Source: Pseudomonas sp. B33.4 (GTDB lineage Bacteria > Pseudomonadota > Gammaproteobacteria > Pseudomonadales > Pseudomonadaceae). From it: a DNA stretch of 64,000 bases. The position numbers were made by a program, and so were the translations under genes. This document shows, piece by piece, positions 19,066 through 27,962 of the stretch (the first letter of the stretch is position 1; each line of letters opens with the position of its first letter). The notes beneath the pieces were generated by a model that ran no database searches, was not told where the DNA came from, and worked only from the letters and a program-made list of their open reading frames with translations. Location of the stretch: assembly GCF_034555375.1 (NCBI RefSeq), contig NZ_CP140706.1, positions 1,169,001 to 1,233,000 of the forward strand, written 5' to 3'.

Positions 19066-19479
19066 ATGACCCCCCGCGACCAGGAAATCGAACGCCGCAC
19101 CGAACTCTCGGTGACCCGCGTAACCAAAGCCGTCTTCCCGCCGACCACCAATCACCACAACACCCTGTTCGGCGGCACCGCGCTGGCGTGGATGGACGAA
19201 GTGTCGTTCATCACCGCCACGCGTTTCTGCCGCCTGCCGCTGGTAACTGTGTCCACCGATCGCATCGACTTCAACCACGCGATCCCGGCCGGTTCCATCG
19301 TCGAGTTGGTGGGGAAGGTGATCAAAGTCGGCAACACCAGCCTCAAGGTCGAGGTGGAGGTGTTTGTCGAAAGCATGAGCTGTGATGGTCGCGAGAAGGC
19401 GATTCATGGGCAGTTCAGCTTTGTCGCCATTGATGATGACAAGCGGCCGGTGCCGGTGCTGCCGGGTTTTGCGGCTTGA
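19066..19479 (+). CDS. Acyl-CoA thioesterase, hot-dog fold (YciA-like)
   Basis: A 137-residue single hot-dog domain. The NTLFGGTALAWMDEVSFITATRF helix carries the catalytic Asp of YciA-type enzymes, followed by VTVSTDRIDFNHAIPAGSIVELVGKV. It hydrolyses acyl-CoAs by family; the preferred chain length is not visible. The ATG at 19066 fits homologous lengths; the earlier open frame crosses rplS and its terminator. It must have its own promoter just after that terminator. Followed by a family B repeat pair. Confidence 0.9.
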   Translation: MTPRDQEIERRTELSVTRVTKAVFPPTTNHHNTLFGGTALAWMDEVSFITATRFCRLPLVTVSTDRIDFNHAIPAGSIVELVGKVIKVGNTSLKVEVEVFVESMSCDGREKAIHGQFSFVAIDDDKRPVPVLPGFAA

Positions 19480-19499
19480 TCTGATACCACGTCGCGTCC

Positions 19500-19588
19500 T
19501 TCGCGAGCAGGCTCGCTCCCAAAGTGAACGGGTGAACACAAAATTTGTGTCCGACACAGAACCTGTGGGTGCGAGCCTGCTCGCGAAG
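19500..19588. repeat. REP pair (family B)
   Basis: Inverted CGCGAGCAGGCTCGCTCCC units about 45 bases apart, between the convergent thioesterase and antiporter genes. Confidence 0.88.
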
Positions 19589-19596
19589 GCGTCAGC

Positions 19597-21405
19597 TCAG
19601 GCGCTGGAAGTCTCCGGCTGAATCAATGCCAGAAGCGTCCATCCCGCCCCAGGCTTCACCGCCGTCTCCGGCGTCACCACATGCACCCAACCGCTGTCAT
19701 CACGCATGAACAGCAGTGTGGCGCGATTACCATGCAGCGCCCGGTAATCCTCCCAGCCAAAGCCATCCGTCAATGTTGTGCTGTACAGTTCGGCACCCTG
19801 ACCCATCTGGCTGGCCAGTTTCGCGTAGGTATACGCCTCGCTGCCCAACTGATTGCCGCGATGCTCAAGGCTGGCACGGTGTTTGTCGCTGCGCCGGCTC
19901 TCATGACCACTGGCCAGACCAAACAAGCGCTGATGACCAAAATCATGACGAAAGCGCATCGCGGCCAAGGTATTCAGCTCACCCGACGGCGACAGTGCGA
20001 GCAAATGACCGAGCCCGACCAGATCCAGATGCGCATCGGCATGTTGCGAAGCCGGGTTGCCGAAGTAGGTCGGCAAACCCTCCATGCGTGCCGCACGAAT
20101 GTTTTCCCAGCTCGAATCGGTCAGCAGCACGCGACTACCCAGCTGCTGCAGCGACTTGCCCAGCTCCCGCGCCGGGCCGTTGGCACCGACGATCAGGAAG
20201 CCACTCGGCGCTGGCTCCGCAACTTTGAGCAGTCGTGCCAGTGGCCGCGCAGTCGCACTTTGCAGCACCACAGTGCCGATGATCACCGCAAACGTCAGCG
20301 GCACCAGCAGCAATGCGCCCTCGTGTCCCGCTTCATGCAGACGAATCGCGAAAATCGCCGACACCGCCGCCGCGACGATCCCGCGTGGCGCGATCCAGCA
20401 CAGCAACGCACGCTCACGCCAGCTCAGGCTGGAACCGGCAGTGCTGAGTAGCACGTTCAATGGTCGGGCGATCAACTGAATCACCAGCAGCAGAATCAGC
20501 ACCAACGGCCCCAGACCGATCAAGGCATACAAGTCCAGTCGCGCCGCCAGCAAGATGAACAGGCCGGAAATCAGCAGCACGCTGAGGTTTTCCTTGAAGT
20601 GCAGGATGTGCCGCACATCCACACCCTTCATGTTCGCCAGCCACATGCCCATCAGCGTTACCGCCAGCAGGCCGGACTCGTGCATCACTTCGTTGGAAGC
20701 AATGAAAATTCCCAACACCGCCGCCAGCGAGGCGAGGTTATGCAGATACTCCGGCAGCCATTGTCGGCGTATCACTGTGCCGAGCAGCCAGCCACCGACA
20801 ATGCCGAACACCGCGCCGCACAGGATCACGCCACCAAAGGTGAACAGGCTCTGCTTGAGGCCATGACCTTCAGCGCTGGCAATGATAAAGCTGTAAACCA
20901 CAACGGCGAGGAGGGCGCCGATCGGGTCGATAACGATGCCTTCCCAACGCAGAATATTGGCGATCGAAGCTTTCGGCCGCACGACTCTCAGCATCGGCAC
21001 GATCACGGTCGGACCGGTGACCAGCGTCAGGCTGCCGAACAGGATCGCCAGCATCCAGTCGAAACCCAGTAGAAAGTGAGTCGCCACCGCGATCACAACC
21101 CAAGTCGAAATCGCTCCGATGGTCACCAAACGATGGACGACGCTGCCGATCTCCTTCCACTCCGACAGGTGCAGAGTCAGGCTGCCCTCGAACAGAATCA
21201 GCGCTACAGCAAGCGACACCAGCGGCATCAGCAATGGGCCAAACATTTCCTGCGGATCAAGCCAGCCCAATACCGGGCCCACCAGAATCCCCGTCAGTAA
21301 CAGAAACAGAATGGCCGGCAACTTCAGGCGCCAGGCCAGCCATTGGCAACCCAGCGCCGCAGCGCCAATCCCGCCAAATGCCAAGAGAATTTGCTGCTCG
21401 TTCAT
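19597..21405 (-). CDS. Na+(K+)/H+ antiporter, CPA1 family, with C-terminal TrkA-N-like domain
   Basis: A 602-residue protein. Residues 1-385 form about 12 membrane segments of the Na_H_Exchanger fold (ILFLLLTGILVGPVLGWLDP; ALILFEGSLTLHLSEWK; TLVTGPTVIVPMLR; APRGIVAAAVSAIFA). A Rossmann-like cytoplasmic domain follows from about 395 (GFLIVGANGPARELGKSLQQLGSRVLLTD), as in ligand-gated NhaP-type antiporters. GGGAG ribosome site before the ATG at 21405. It is divergent from xerD. The transported cation cannot be told from sequence. Confidence 0.9.
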   Translation of the reverse strand: MNEQQILLAFGGIGAAALGCQWLAWRLKLPAILFLLLTGILVGPVLGWLDPQEMFGPLLMPLVSLAVALILFEGSLTLHLSEWKEIGSVVHRLVTIGAISTWVVIAVATHFLLGFDWMLAILFGSLTLVTGPTVIVPMLRVVRPKASIANILRWEGIVIDPIGALLAVVVYSFIIASAEGHGLKQSLFTFGGVILCGAVFGIVGGWLLGTVIRRQWLPEYLHNLASLAAVLGIFIASNEVMHESGLLAVTLMGMWLANMKGVDVRHILHFKENLSVLLISGLFILLAARLDLYALIGLGPLVLILLLVIQLIARPLNVLLSTAGSSLSWRERALLCWIAPRGIVAAAVSAIFAIRLHEAGHEGALLLVPLTFAVIIGTVVLQSATARPLARLLKVAEPAPSGFLIVGANGPARELGKSLQQLGSRVLLTDSSWENIRAARMEGLPTYFGNPASQHADAHLDLVGLGHLLALSPSGELNTLAAMRFRHDFGHQRLFGLASGHESRRSDKHRASLEHRGNQLGSEAYTYAKLASQMGQGAELYSTTLTDGFGWEDYRALHGNRATLLFMRDDSGWVHVVTPETAVKPGAGWTLLALIQPETSSA

Positions 21406-21513
21406 TGATACTCCCTGTTCCTTGAAATTGCGGGCTATGAAAGACTAGCGCCCATTCCTACAGTTCACTCTACATTTGCGCACAGTCCTTGAGGCTGTGT
21501 GACTTGAGCGCCC

Positions 21514-22410
21514 ATGCCTGCCATCGATCATCCCCTCATTGACCAATTCCTCGACGCGTTATGGCTGGAGAAAGGCCTGTCCGACAACACCCGTGGCGCT
21601 TATCGCAGTGATCTGGCGTTGTTCAATGGCTGGTTGCAGGAGAAGAACCTGGAGCTGATCAATGCCGGTCGTGAATTGATCCTCGATCACTTGTCCTGGC
21701 GACTGGAGCAGAACTACAAACCACGTTCCACGGCGAGATTTCTCTCTGGGGTGCGTGGTTTTTATCGCTATCTGCTGCGGGAAAAACTGATCAGCGTCGA
21801 CCCGACCTTGCGCGTCGACATGCCGCAACTGGGCAGGCCGTTGCCCAAATCCCTGTCGGAAGCCGACGTCGAGGCGCTACTCAAAGCGCCGGATCTGAGC
21901 GAAGCCATCGGCCAGCGTGACCGCGCCATGCTTGAAGTGCTGTACGCCTGCGGTTTGCGCGTGACTGAACTGGTCAGTCTGACGCTGGAACAGGTCAACT
22001 TGCGCCAAGGCGTGCTGCGGGTGATGGGCAAGGGCAGCAAGGAACGGCTGGTGCCGATGGGCGAGGAGGCGATCGTCTGGGTCGAGCGCTACATGCGCGA
22101 TGGTCGCGGCGAGCTGCTTGGTGGCCGGCCCAGTGATGTGCTGTTCCCCAGCCAGCGCGGCGAACAGATGACTCGCCAGACCTTTTGGCACCGGATCAAG
22201 CATCAGGCCAAAGTTGCCGGGATCGGCAAATCGCTGTCGCCGCATACTTTGCGTCACGCGTTTGCCACGCACCTGCTCAACCATGGCGCGGACTTGCGCG
22301 TGGTGCAGATGCTGCTCGGCCACAGCGACCTTTCCACCACGCAGATCTACACCCATGTCGCCCGCGCCCGCTTGCAGGACCTGCACGCCAAGCATCACCC
22401 GCGCGGCTGA
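21514..22410 (+). CDS. xerD: Site-specific tyrosine recombinase XerD
   Basis: XerD (298 residues) works with XerC at dif to resolve chromosome dimers. The N-terminal SAM-like core-binding domain (about 6-90) precedes the catalytic domain with the full R-H-R-H-Y set: Arg149 (LYACGLRVTEL), His244 and Arg247 (SPHTLRHAFATH), His270 (LLGHSDLSTTQ), Tyr279 (IYTHV). Lys173 lies in the expected beta hairpin. The xerD-dsbC-hom-thrC order is the core Pseudomonas order, so this is the housekeeping XerD and not a mobile-element integrase. Confidence 0.97.
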   Translation: MPAIDHPLIDQFLDALWLEKGLSDNTRGAYRSDLALFNGWLQEKNLELINAGRELILDHLSWRLEQNYKPRSTARFLSGVRGFYRYLLREKLISVDPTLRVDMPQLGRPLPKSLSEADVEALLKAPDLSEAIGQRDRAMLEVLYACGLRVTELVSLTLEQVNLRQGVLRVMGKGSKERLVPMGEEAIVWVERYMRDGRGELLGGRPSDVLFPSQRGEQMTRQTFWHRIKHQAKVAGIGKSLSPHTLRHAFATHLLNHGADLRVVQMLLGHSDLSTTQIYTHVARARLQDLHAKHHPRG

Positions 22411-22420
22411 ACAAAAATTC

Positions 22421-22514
22421 CTGTGGGAGCGAGCCTGCTCGCGAAAGCGGTGTGTCAGGCTGCACATATTTTGAATGCACTGCCCTCTTCGCGAGCAAGC
22501 TCGCTCCCACAGGG
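22421..22514. repeat. REP pair (family B)
   Basis: CTGTGGGAGCGAGCCTGCTCGCG and its inverted copy, about 45 bases apart, between xerD and dsbC. Confidence 0.88.
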
Positions 22515-22665
22515 GTTATGTCGTCCCGAAAGTGTGGCGACAGGCGCATTCGGCCACCGTGGCCTTATGTGTTAGGCTTTGCCGGTTTGCACGATGGACG
22601 GTTATGACCCGGTGTTCCGGCACGGGCGTTCTGATCGTTCCATTTGTCCGCCTTCAGGAGTTCTC

Positions 22666-23397
22666 ATGCGTCTGACCCAGATTTTCGCCGCCGCAGCCAT
22701 TGCGTTGGTCAGTACCTTTGCCGTCGCCGATGACGCGGCCGACAAAGCCATTCGTCAAAGCCTGGAAAAGCTCGAACTCGAGGTTCCGGTCGAAAGCATC
22801 AATGCCAGCCCCCTGCCAGGCATGTACGAAGTCAAACTCAAAGGCAGCCGCGTGCTCTACGCCAGCGCCGATGGTCAGTACATCGTTCAGGGCTACCTGT
22901 TCCAGCTCAAGGACGGCAAACCGGTCAACCTGACCGAGAAGACCGAGCGCCTGGGCATCTCCAAGCTGATCAACGCCATCCCGGTGGCCGAAACCGTGGT
23001 TTACCCGGCCGTGGGCGAAACCAAATCGCACATCACCGTGTTCACCGACACCACCTGCCCGTACTGCCACAAGCTGCACGCCGAAGTGCCTGAGCTGAAC
23101 AAGCGCGGCATCGAAGTGCGCTACGTCGCGTTCCCGCGCCAGGGTTTGAACTCGCCGGGTGACGAGCAACTGCAAGCCGTGTGGTGCTCGAAAGACAAGA
23201 AAGCGGCCATGGACAAAATGGTCGACGGCAAGGAAATCAAGGCCGCCAAGTGCGATAACCCGGTTTCCAAACAGTTTGCCCTCGGTCAGTCGATCGGCGT
23301 GAACGGCACACCGGCCATCGTTTTGGCTGACGGACAAGTGATTCCGGGCTACCAGCCTGCGCCACAAGTCGCCAAACTGGCGCTGGGCGCGAAGTAA
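22666..23397 (+). CDS. dsbC: Periplasmic thiol:disulfide isomerase DsbC
   Basis: DsbC (243 residues) repairs wrong disulfides in the periplasm. Signal peptide at 1-21 (MRLTQIFAAAAIALVSTFAVA), an N-terminal dimerisation domain (about 25-85), then a thioredoxin fold with the active CPYC (Cys131, Cys134) and the GVNGTPAIVLADG cis-Pro loop. A second cysteine pair (VWCSKDKK, KCDNPV) matches the structural disulfide of the family. CAGGAG ribosome site. Confidence 0.97.
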   Translation: MRLTQIFAAAAIALVSTFAVADDAADKAIRQSLEKLELEVPVESINASPLPGMYEVKLKGSRVLYASADGQYIVQGYLFQLKDGKPVNLTEKTERLGISKLINAIPVAETVVYPAVGETKSHITVFTDTTCPYCHKLHAEVPELNKRGIEVRYVAFPRQGLNSPGDEQLQAVWCSKDKKAAMDKMVDGKEIKAAKCDNPVSKQFALGQSIGVNGTPAIVLADGQVIPGYQPAPQVAKLALGAK

Positions 23398-23403
23398 ATT
23401 CGC

Positions 23404-23427
23404 ATCGTCACGGTCAGCCGTGACGAT
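23404..23427 (+). terminator. Hairpin after dsbC
   Basis: ATCGTCACGG pairs exactly with CCGTGACGAT around TCAG, 7 bases after the dsbC stop. There is no T-run, so termination strength is uncertain. Confidence 0.5.
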
Positions 23428-23467
23428 CATGGTCCGGCAGCGACATCGCCGAGCCATTAATAGAGAG

Positions 23468-23514
23468 CCGCGAGCACGCGGTTGTTTTCCGGCCGACCCC
23501 GCGTCGGCCGTTTT
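23468..23514 (+). promoter_or_regulatory. Two terminator-like hairpins in the hom leader
   Basis: CCGCG-AGCA-CGCGG followed by TTGTTTT (23468-23488), then CGGCCGAC-CCCGC-GTCGGCCG followed by TTTT (23490-23514). The second ends 14 bases before the hom start codon and right before its GGGGAG ribosome site. They may end read-through from dsbC or attenuate hom. Confidence 0.55.
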
Positions 23515-23528
23515 ATGGGGAGTTCACA

Positions 23529-24833
23529 GTGAATCCGGTCAAAGTAGGCATCTGTGGGTTAGGGACCGTCGGTGGCGGTACCTTCAACGTACTTCAGCGC
23601 AACGCCGAGGAAATTGCTCGTCGTGCCGGGCGTGGGATCGAAGTGGCACAAATTGCCATGCGCACGCCAAAGCCTCAGTTCCAGACGACCGGTATTGCGA
23701 TTACCAACGATGTCTTCGAAGTGGCCACGAACCCTGAGATCGACATCGTCATAGAGCTGATGGGCGGCTACACCGTTGCCCGCGAGCTGGTACTCAAGGC
23801 CATCGAGAATGGCAAGCATGTGGTCACCGCGAACAAGGCTCTGATTGCCGTTCACGGTAATGAAATTTTCGCCAAGGCTCGCGAGAAAGGCGTGATCGTG
23901 GCGTTCGAAGCGGCCGTGGCCGGTGGCATTCCGGTGATCAAGGCGATCCGTGAAGGCCTGTCCGCCAACCGCATCAACTGGGTCGCCGGGATCATCAACG
24001 GCACCGGCAACTTCATCCTCACCGAAATGCGCGAGAAGGGCCGTACCTTCGAAGACGTGCTGGCCGAAGCGCAGGCACTGGGTTACGCCGAAGCCGATCC
24101 GACCTTCGACGTTGAAGGCATCGACGCCGCGCACAAGCTGACGATTCTGGCCTCGATCGCGTTCGGCATTCCGCTGCAATTCGACAAGGCTTACACCGAA
24201 GGCATCACCAAGCTGACCACCGCCGACGTCAACTACGCCGAAGCGCTGGGCTACCGCATCAAGCACCTCGGCGTGGCGCGCAGCACAGCCGCCGGTATCG
24301 AGTTGCGCGTACACCCGACGCTGATCCCGGCCGATCGTCTGATCGCCAACGTCAACGGCGTGATGAACGCGGTGATGGTCAACGGTGACGCCGCCGGTTC
24401 GACGCTGTTCTACGGCGCGGGCGCCGGCATGGAGCCAACCGCTTCGTCGGTGATCGCCGATCTGGTCGACGTGGTTCGCGCAATGACTTCCGATCCGGAA
24501 AACCGTGTACCGCACCTGGCCTTCCAGCCAGACTCGCTGTCGGCCCATCCGATCCTGCCGATCGAAGCCTGCGAAAGCGCGTACTACCTGCGCATTCAGG
24601 CCAAGGATCATCCGGGCGTGCTGGCTCAGGTGGCGAGCATCCTCTCGGAGCGCGGCATCAACATCGAGTCGATCATGCAGAAGGAAGTCGAGGAACACGA
24701 CGGTCTGGTGCCGATGATCCTGCTGACCCACCGGGTCGTGGAACAGCGCATCAACGATGCGATCGCCGCCCTCGAAGCGCTGGCCGGCGTGAATGGTCCG
24801 GTTGTACGGATCCGCGTCGAGCACCTGAACTAA
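23529..24833 (+). CDS. hom: Homoserine dehydrogenase
   Basis: Hom (434 residues) reduces aspartate semialdehyde to homoserine for threonine and methionine. N-terminal NAD(P)-binding GLGTVGGGTF (about 9-18), the catalytic domain with VTANKALIA, AVAGGIPVIKAIREGLSANRI and GTGNFILTEM, and a C-terminal ACT domain (about 350-430; YYLRIQAKDHPGVLAQVASILSERGINIESIMQ), which gives threonine feedback. GTG start with GGGGAG eight bases upstream. It is monofunctional, without aspartokinase. thrC follows 109 bases later. Confidence 0.98.
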   Translation: MNPVKVGICGLGTVGGGTFNVLQRNAEEIARRAGRGIEVAQIAMRTPKPQFQTTGIAITNDVFEVATNPEIDIVIELMGGYTVARELVLKAIENGKHVVTANKALIAVHGNEIFAKAREKGVIVAFEAAVAGGIPVIKAIREGLSANRINWVAGIINGTGNFILTEMREKGRTFEDVLAEAQALGYAEADPTFDVEGIDAAHKLTILASIAFGIPLQFDKAYTEGITKLTTADVNYAEALGYRIKHLGVARSTAAGIELRVHPTLIPADRLIANVNGVMNAVMVNGDAAGSTLFYGAGAGMEPTASSVIADLVDVVRAMTSDPENRVPHLAFQPDSLSAHPILPIEACESAYYLRIQAKDHPGVLAQVASILSERGINIESIMQKEVEEHDGLVPMILLTHRVVEQRINDAIAALEALAGVNGPVVRIRVEHLN

Positions 24834-24841
24834 ACAGAAGC

Positions 24842-24922
24842 AGCTGCAAGCTTCGAGCTGCAAGCGGTAAGCTAAAAGCGGTCTGGCTTTTACTTGCAGC
24901 TTGTAGCTCGTAACTTGAAGCT
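24842..24922. repeat. AGCTTGCAGCT-type repeat between hom and thrC
   Basis: Imperfect inverted repeat of AGCTGCAAGCTTCGAGCTGCAAGC with CTTGCAGCTTGTAGCTCGTAACTTGAAGCT. It differs from the REP families A-C and lies inside the hom-thrC transcript. I interpret it as another Pseudomonas intergenic repeat. Confidence 0.75.
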
Positions 24923-24942
24923 CAAACCGAAGGTTTGAAATC

Positions 24943-26352
24943 ATGCGTTATATCAGTACCCGCGGCCAGGCACCGGCCCTGAATTTCGAAGAGGTCCTGC
25001 TGGCCGGTCTTGCTACCGACGGCGGTTTGTACGTCCCGGAAAACCTGCCACGTTTCACTCAGGAAGAAATCGCTTCCTGGGCCGGCCTGCCGTATCACGA
25101 ACTGGCCTTCCGGGTGATGCGTCCGTTCGTCACCGGCAGCATTCCGGATGCCGATTTCAAAAAGATTCTTGAAGAAACCTATGGTGTGTTCGCCCACAGC
25201 GCCGTGGCACCGCTGCGTCAGTTGAACGGCAACGAATGGGTAATGGAGCTGTTCCACGGCCCGACCCTGGCGTTCAAGGACTTCGCCCTGCAACTGCTCG
25301 GTCGTCTGCTCGACTACGTGCTGGAAAAGCGCGGCGAGCGCGTAGTGATCGTCGGCGCCACCTCCGGTGATACCGGTTCGGCCGCCATCGAAGGCTGCAA
25401 GCACTGCGAAAACGTCGACATCTTCATTCTGCACCCGCACAACCGTGTGTCCGAAGTGCAGCGTCGCCAGATGACCACGATTTTCGGCGAGAACATTCAC
25501 AACATCGCCATCGAAGGCAACTTCGATGACTGCCAGGAAATGGTCAAGGCGAGCTTCGCCGACCAGAGCTTCCTCAAAGGCACGCGACTGGTGGCGGTGA
25601 ACTCGATCAACTGGGCGCGGATCATGGCCCAGATCGTCTACTACTTCCACGCAGCCCTGCAGTTGGGCGGCCCGGCGCGTTCAGTGTCGTTCTCGGTACC
25701 GACCGGCAACTTCGGCGACATCTTCGCCGGTTACCTGGCACGCAACATGGGCCTGCCGATCAACCAGTTGATCGTCGCCACCAACCGCAACGACATCCTG
25801 CACCGCTTCATGAGCGGCAATCAGTACGTCAAGGACACCCTGCACGCCACGCTGTCGCCGTCGATGGACATCATGGTCTCGTCGAACTTCGAACGCCTGC
25901 TGTTCGATCTGCACGGTCGCAACGGCGCGGCGATTGCCGGTTTGATGGATTCGTTCAGGCAGGGCGGCGGTTTCAGCGTCGAGCAAGAGCGCTGGACCGA
26001 AGCGCGCAAACTGTTCGACTCGCTGGCTGTGGATGACGCGCAGACCTGCGAAACTATCGCCGAAGTCTACGAGCAGACCGGTGAAGTGCTGGATCCGCAC
26101 ACCGCGATCGGCGTCAAGGCCGCGCGCGAATGCCGTCGTAGCCTCGATATCCCGATGGTGATTCTCGGCACCGCACATCCGGTGAAATTCCCGGATGCAG
26201 TGGAGAAAGCCGGTGTAGGAAAAGCGCTCGAGCTACCTGCACATCTTTCTGATTTGTTTGAGCGAAACGAGCGTTGCACCGTTCTGCCAAACGAGTTGAA
26301 AGCCGTGCAAGCCTTTGTCAGCCAGCATGGCAATCGCGGCAAGCCGTTATAA
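24943..26352 (+). CDS. thrC: Threonine synthase
   Basis: ThrC (469 residues) makes threonine from O-phosphohomoserine. PLP lysine lies in GPTLAFKDFALQ (about residue 111), followed by GATSGDTGSAAIEG and later SVPTGNFGDIFAGY, all family motifs. N-terminal MRYISTRGQAPALNFEEVLLAGLATDGGLYVPE is typical. Follows hom in the same direction and is closed by a terminator at 26377. Confidence 0.98.
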   Translation: MRYISTRGQAPALNFEEVLLAGLATDGGLYVPENLPRFTQEEIASWAGLPYHELAFRVMRPFVTGSIPDADFKKILEETYGVFAHSAVAPLRQLNGNEWVMELFHGPTLAFKDFALQLLGRLLDYVLEKRGERVVIVGATSGDTGSAAIEGCKHCENVDIFILHPHNRVSEVQRRQMTTIFGENIHNIAIEGNFDDCQEMVKASFADQSFLKGTRLVAVNSINWARIMAQIVYYFHAALQLGGPARSVSFSVPTGNFGDIFAGYLARNMGLPINQLIVATNRNDILHRFMSGNQYVKDTLHATLSPSMDIMVSSNFERLLFDLHGRNGAAIAGLMDSFRQGGGFSVEQERWTEARKLFDSLAVDDAQTCETIAEVYEQTGEVLDPHTAIGVKAARECRRSLDIPMVILGTAHPVKFPDAVEKAGVGKALELPAHLSDLFERNERCTVLPNELKAVQAFVSQHGNRGKPL

Positions 26353-26376
26353 GCCCGTAAAAGCTGTCACATTTTG

Positions 26377-26403
26377 AAGCCCGTCTCCTGACGGGCTTTT
26401 TTG
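26377..26403 (+). terminator. Rho-independent terminator after thrC
   Basis: AAGCCCGT-CTCCTG-ACGGGCTT stem-loop followed by TTTTTG, 24 bases after the thrC stop. Confidence 0.95.
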
Positions 26404-26472
26404 TTTCTGCTGCCACACTGCTCGGGTTTTCACCCACGAAGGACGGGTGAGTCGATCACGAAGGAAGTGGCA

Positions 26473-27846
26473 ATGCTGTTTTATAGAGGTTTGAAACCGG
26501 CACTGGGTGTGTTGTTTATGTTCGGATTATTGGCGTTGATGCGCTGCAGCATGGCGGCGCAATTGGCGCTGCACGCTGATGCCGTGACGTCCAGAGTCCA
26601 GCCCATCGAACTGGCCGCACACGAGCGTCAATGGATTCGCGACAACCCCAAGGTGACGGTGACGTCGGTGCAATACCCGTTGTATCTGTTTCAGGACGAA
26701 CACGGGCAATGGAGTGGCCTGAACAACGATGTACTCAAGCGCGTGACGGCGATGACCGGGTTGCAGTTCGTGCATCAGGAGTCGTTTTCCACCGATCACA
26801 TGCTCGAGCGTCTCGAGAGTGGCGCGGCGGATATCAGTACGACCCTGGCCATGAGCGAGGAGCGCAAAGCGTTTCTGGATTACAGCCACGCATTTGGCGG
26901 TGCGGGCTGGGTATTCGTTGGCCGTGCTGACGCGCCCCGGCTGGACTCTTTCGAGCAGTTGAGCAAACGGGTGCTGGTGCTGCCGGCCCGGCATGCGCTG
27001 GAAGACATGATCAGGCGTGACTTTCCCTCGATCGAGATTCGCTCGGTCAAGACGTATGCCGAGGCGCGGGCGCTGGTCGAGAGCGGTGAAGCCTACGCCA
27101 CCATCGAAAACGAAATCGGTGCACAGCTGTACCCCTTGGGGTTGCTCAAGGTGGGCGGTCTGGTCGAAGGCAAATGGGAGGCCGATAACCTCGCCGTGCG
27201 TAAAGGCATGCCGGTGCTGCTGAGTATCCTCAACAAGGCCCTGGAGGCGTTTCCCGCGGCCGAATTGCGCGCGATTCGCCTGAAATGGCTGGAAGGTATT
27301 GCGCCGGCGCCCGTGCCGTCGGTCTGGCAACAGATGCTCGAATGGGGTTGCTGGGGCATGGGCGGGCTTGGTGTTTTCGGTCTGCTGTCGCTGGTATGGA
27401 ATCGGCGACTGACTGCCGTGATCAAACTGCGTCGCGCGGCGGAAAAGGATCTGGGTGATCAACTGGCGTTTCAGCACGCGCTGATCGACTCCATGCCCGA
27501 CCCGGTGTTTGTCCGCGATCTGCAAGGACGGCTGATCATGTGCAATCGCAGTTATGAGGAGGCCTTGTCGATTCGACTGGACCAAGTGCTGGGGAAGTTG
27601 CTGATCGAGGTTGACGCGCTGCCGCAGGCTACAGCGCTGATGCTGCACGACGAATTCCTGGTGCAGTTGCGCACGCGCAAATCGCGCTTCAGCAAACGGC
27701 GCTTGCAGTTCAAGAGCGGCACCCGTGAGGTCTATCAGTGGACGGTGCCGTTTTACAGTGCTGACGGCAAATTGCGGGGGCTTTTGGGTGGCTGGACCGA
27801 CATCACTCAGCGTCGCACAGAGAGCGGGTGCCGATGTCTGCAATGA
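26473..27846 (+). CDS. BvgS-like membrane sensor lacking kinase domains (SBP domain, TM, PAS)
   Basis: A 457-residue protein. A signal/anchor segment (about 8-29) is followed by a type-3 periplasmic solute-binding domain (about 48-275; ERQWIRDNPKVTVTS, SGLNNDVLKRVTAMTG, SGAADISTTLAMSEERK). A membrane helix (about 291-310) and one PAS domain with PAC tail (about 332-448; LIDSMPDPVFVRDLQGRLIMCN, GLLGGWTDITQRR) follow. In BvgS/EvgS-type kinases this point leads into a coiled coil and the H-box; here the protein ends nine residues later (TESGCRCLQ). No H-box or ATPase motifs occur before the next gene. It is probably a kinase gene that lost its 3' part, or a sensor working through another kinase. 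Ribosome site GGAAGTGGCA. Confidence 0.82.
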   Translation: MLFYRGLKPALGVLFMFGLLALMRCSMAAQLALHADAVTSRVQPIELAAHERQWIRDNPKVTVTSVQYPLYLFQDEHGQWSGLNNDVLKRVTAMTGLQFVHQESFSTDHMLERLESGAADISTTLAMSEERKAFLDYSHAFGGAGWVFVGRADAPRLDSFEQLSKRVLVLPARHALEDMIRRDFPSIEIRSVKTYAEARALVESGEAYATIENEIGAQLYPLGLLKVGGLVEGKWEADNLAVRKGMPVLLSILNKALEAFPAAELRAIRLKWLEGIAPAPVPSVWQQMLEWGCWGMGGLGVFGLLSLVWNRRLTAVIKLRRAAEKDLGDQLAFQHALIDSMPDPVFVRDLQGRLIMCNRSYEEALSIRLDQVLGKLLIEVDALPQATALMLHDEFLVQLRTRKSRFSKRRLQFKSGTREVYQWTVPFYSADGKLRGLLGGWTDITQRRTESGCRCLQ

Positions 27847-27962
27847 AGATGGGAAATGTCCTATACGACGCGGCTACTTTTCCGATGGGAGGCTTAGGAC
27901 GGCTGCCCTAGAGTGACAACAACTGCGGTGAGAGTCCGCGATTGTCGCTTCAGAGGTCGCTT

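Noticed and set aside
21514..22410. Mobile-element integrase
   Set aside because: Core synteny with dsbC-hom-thrC and length show it is housekeeping xerD.
27833..27910. Short frame (MSAMKMGN...) between the sensor and receiver genes as a leftover kinase piece
   Set aside because: Its text shows no kinase motif and is too short to judge.
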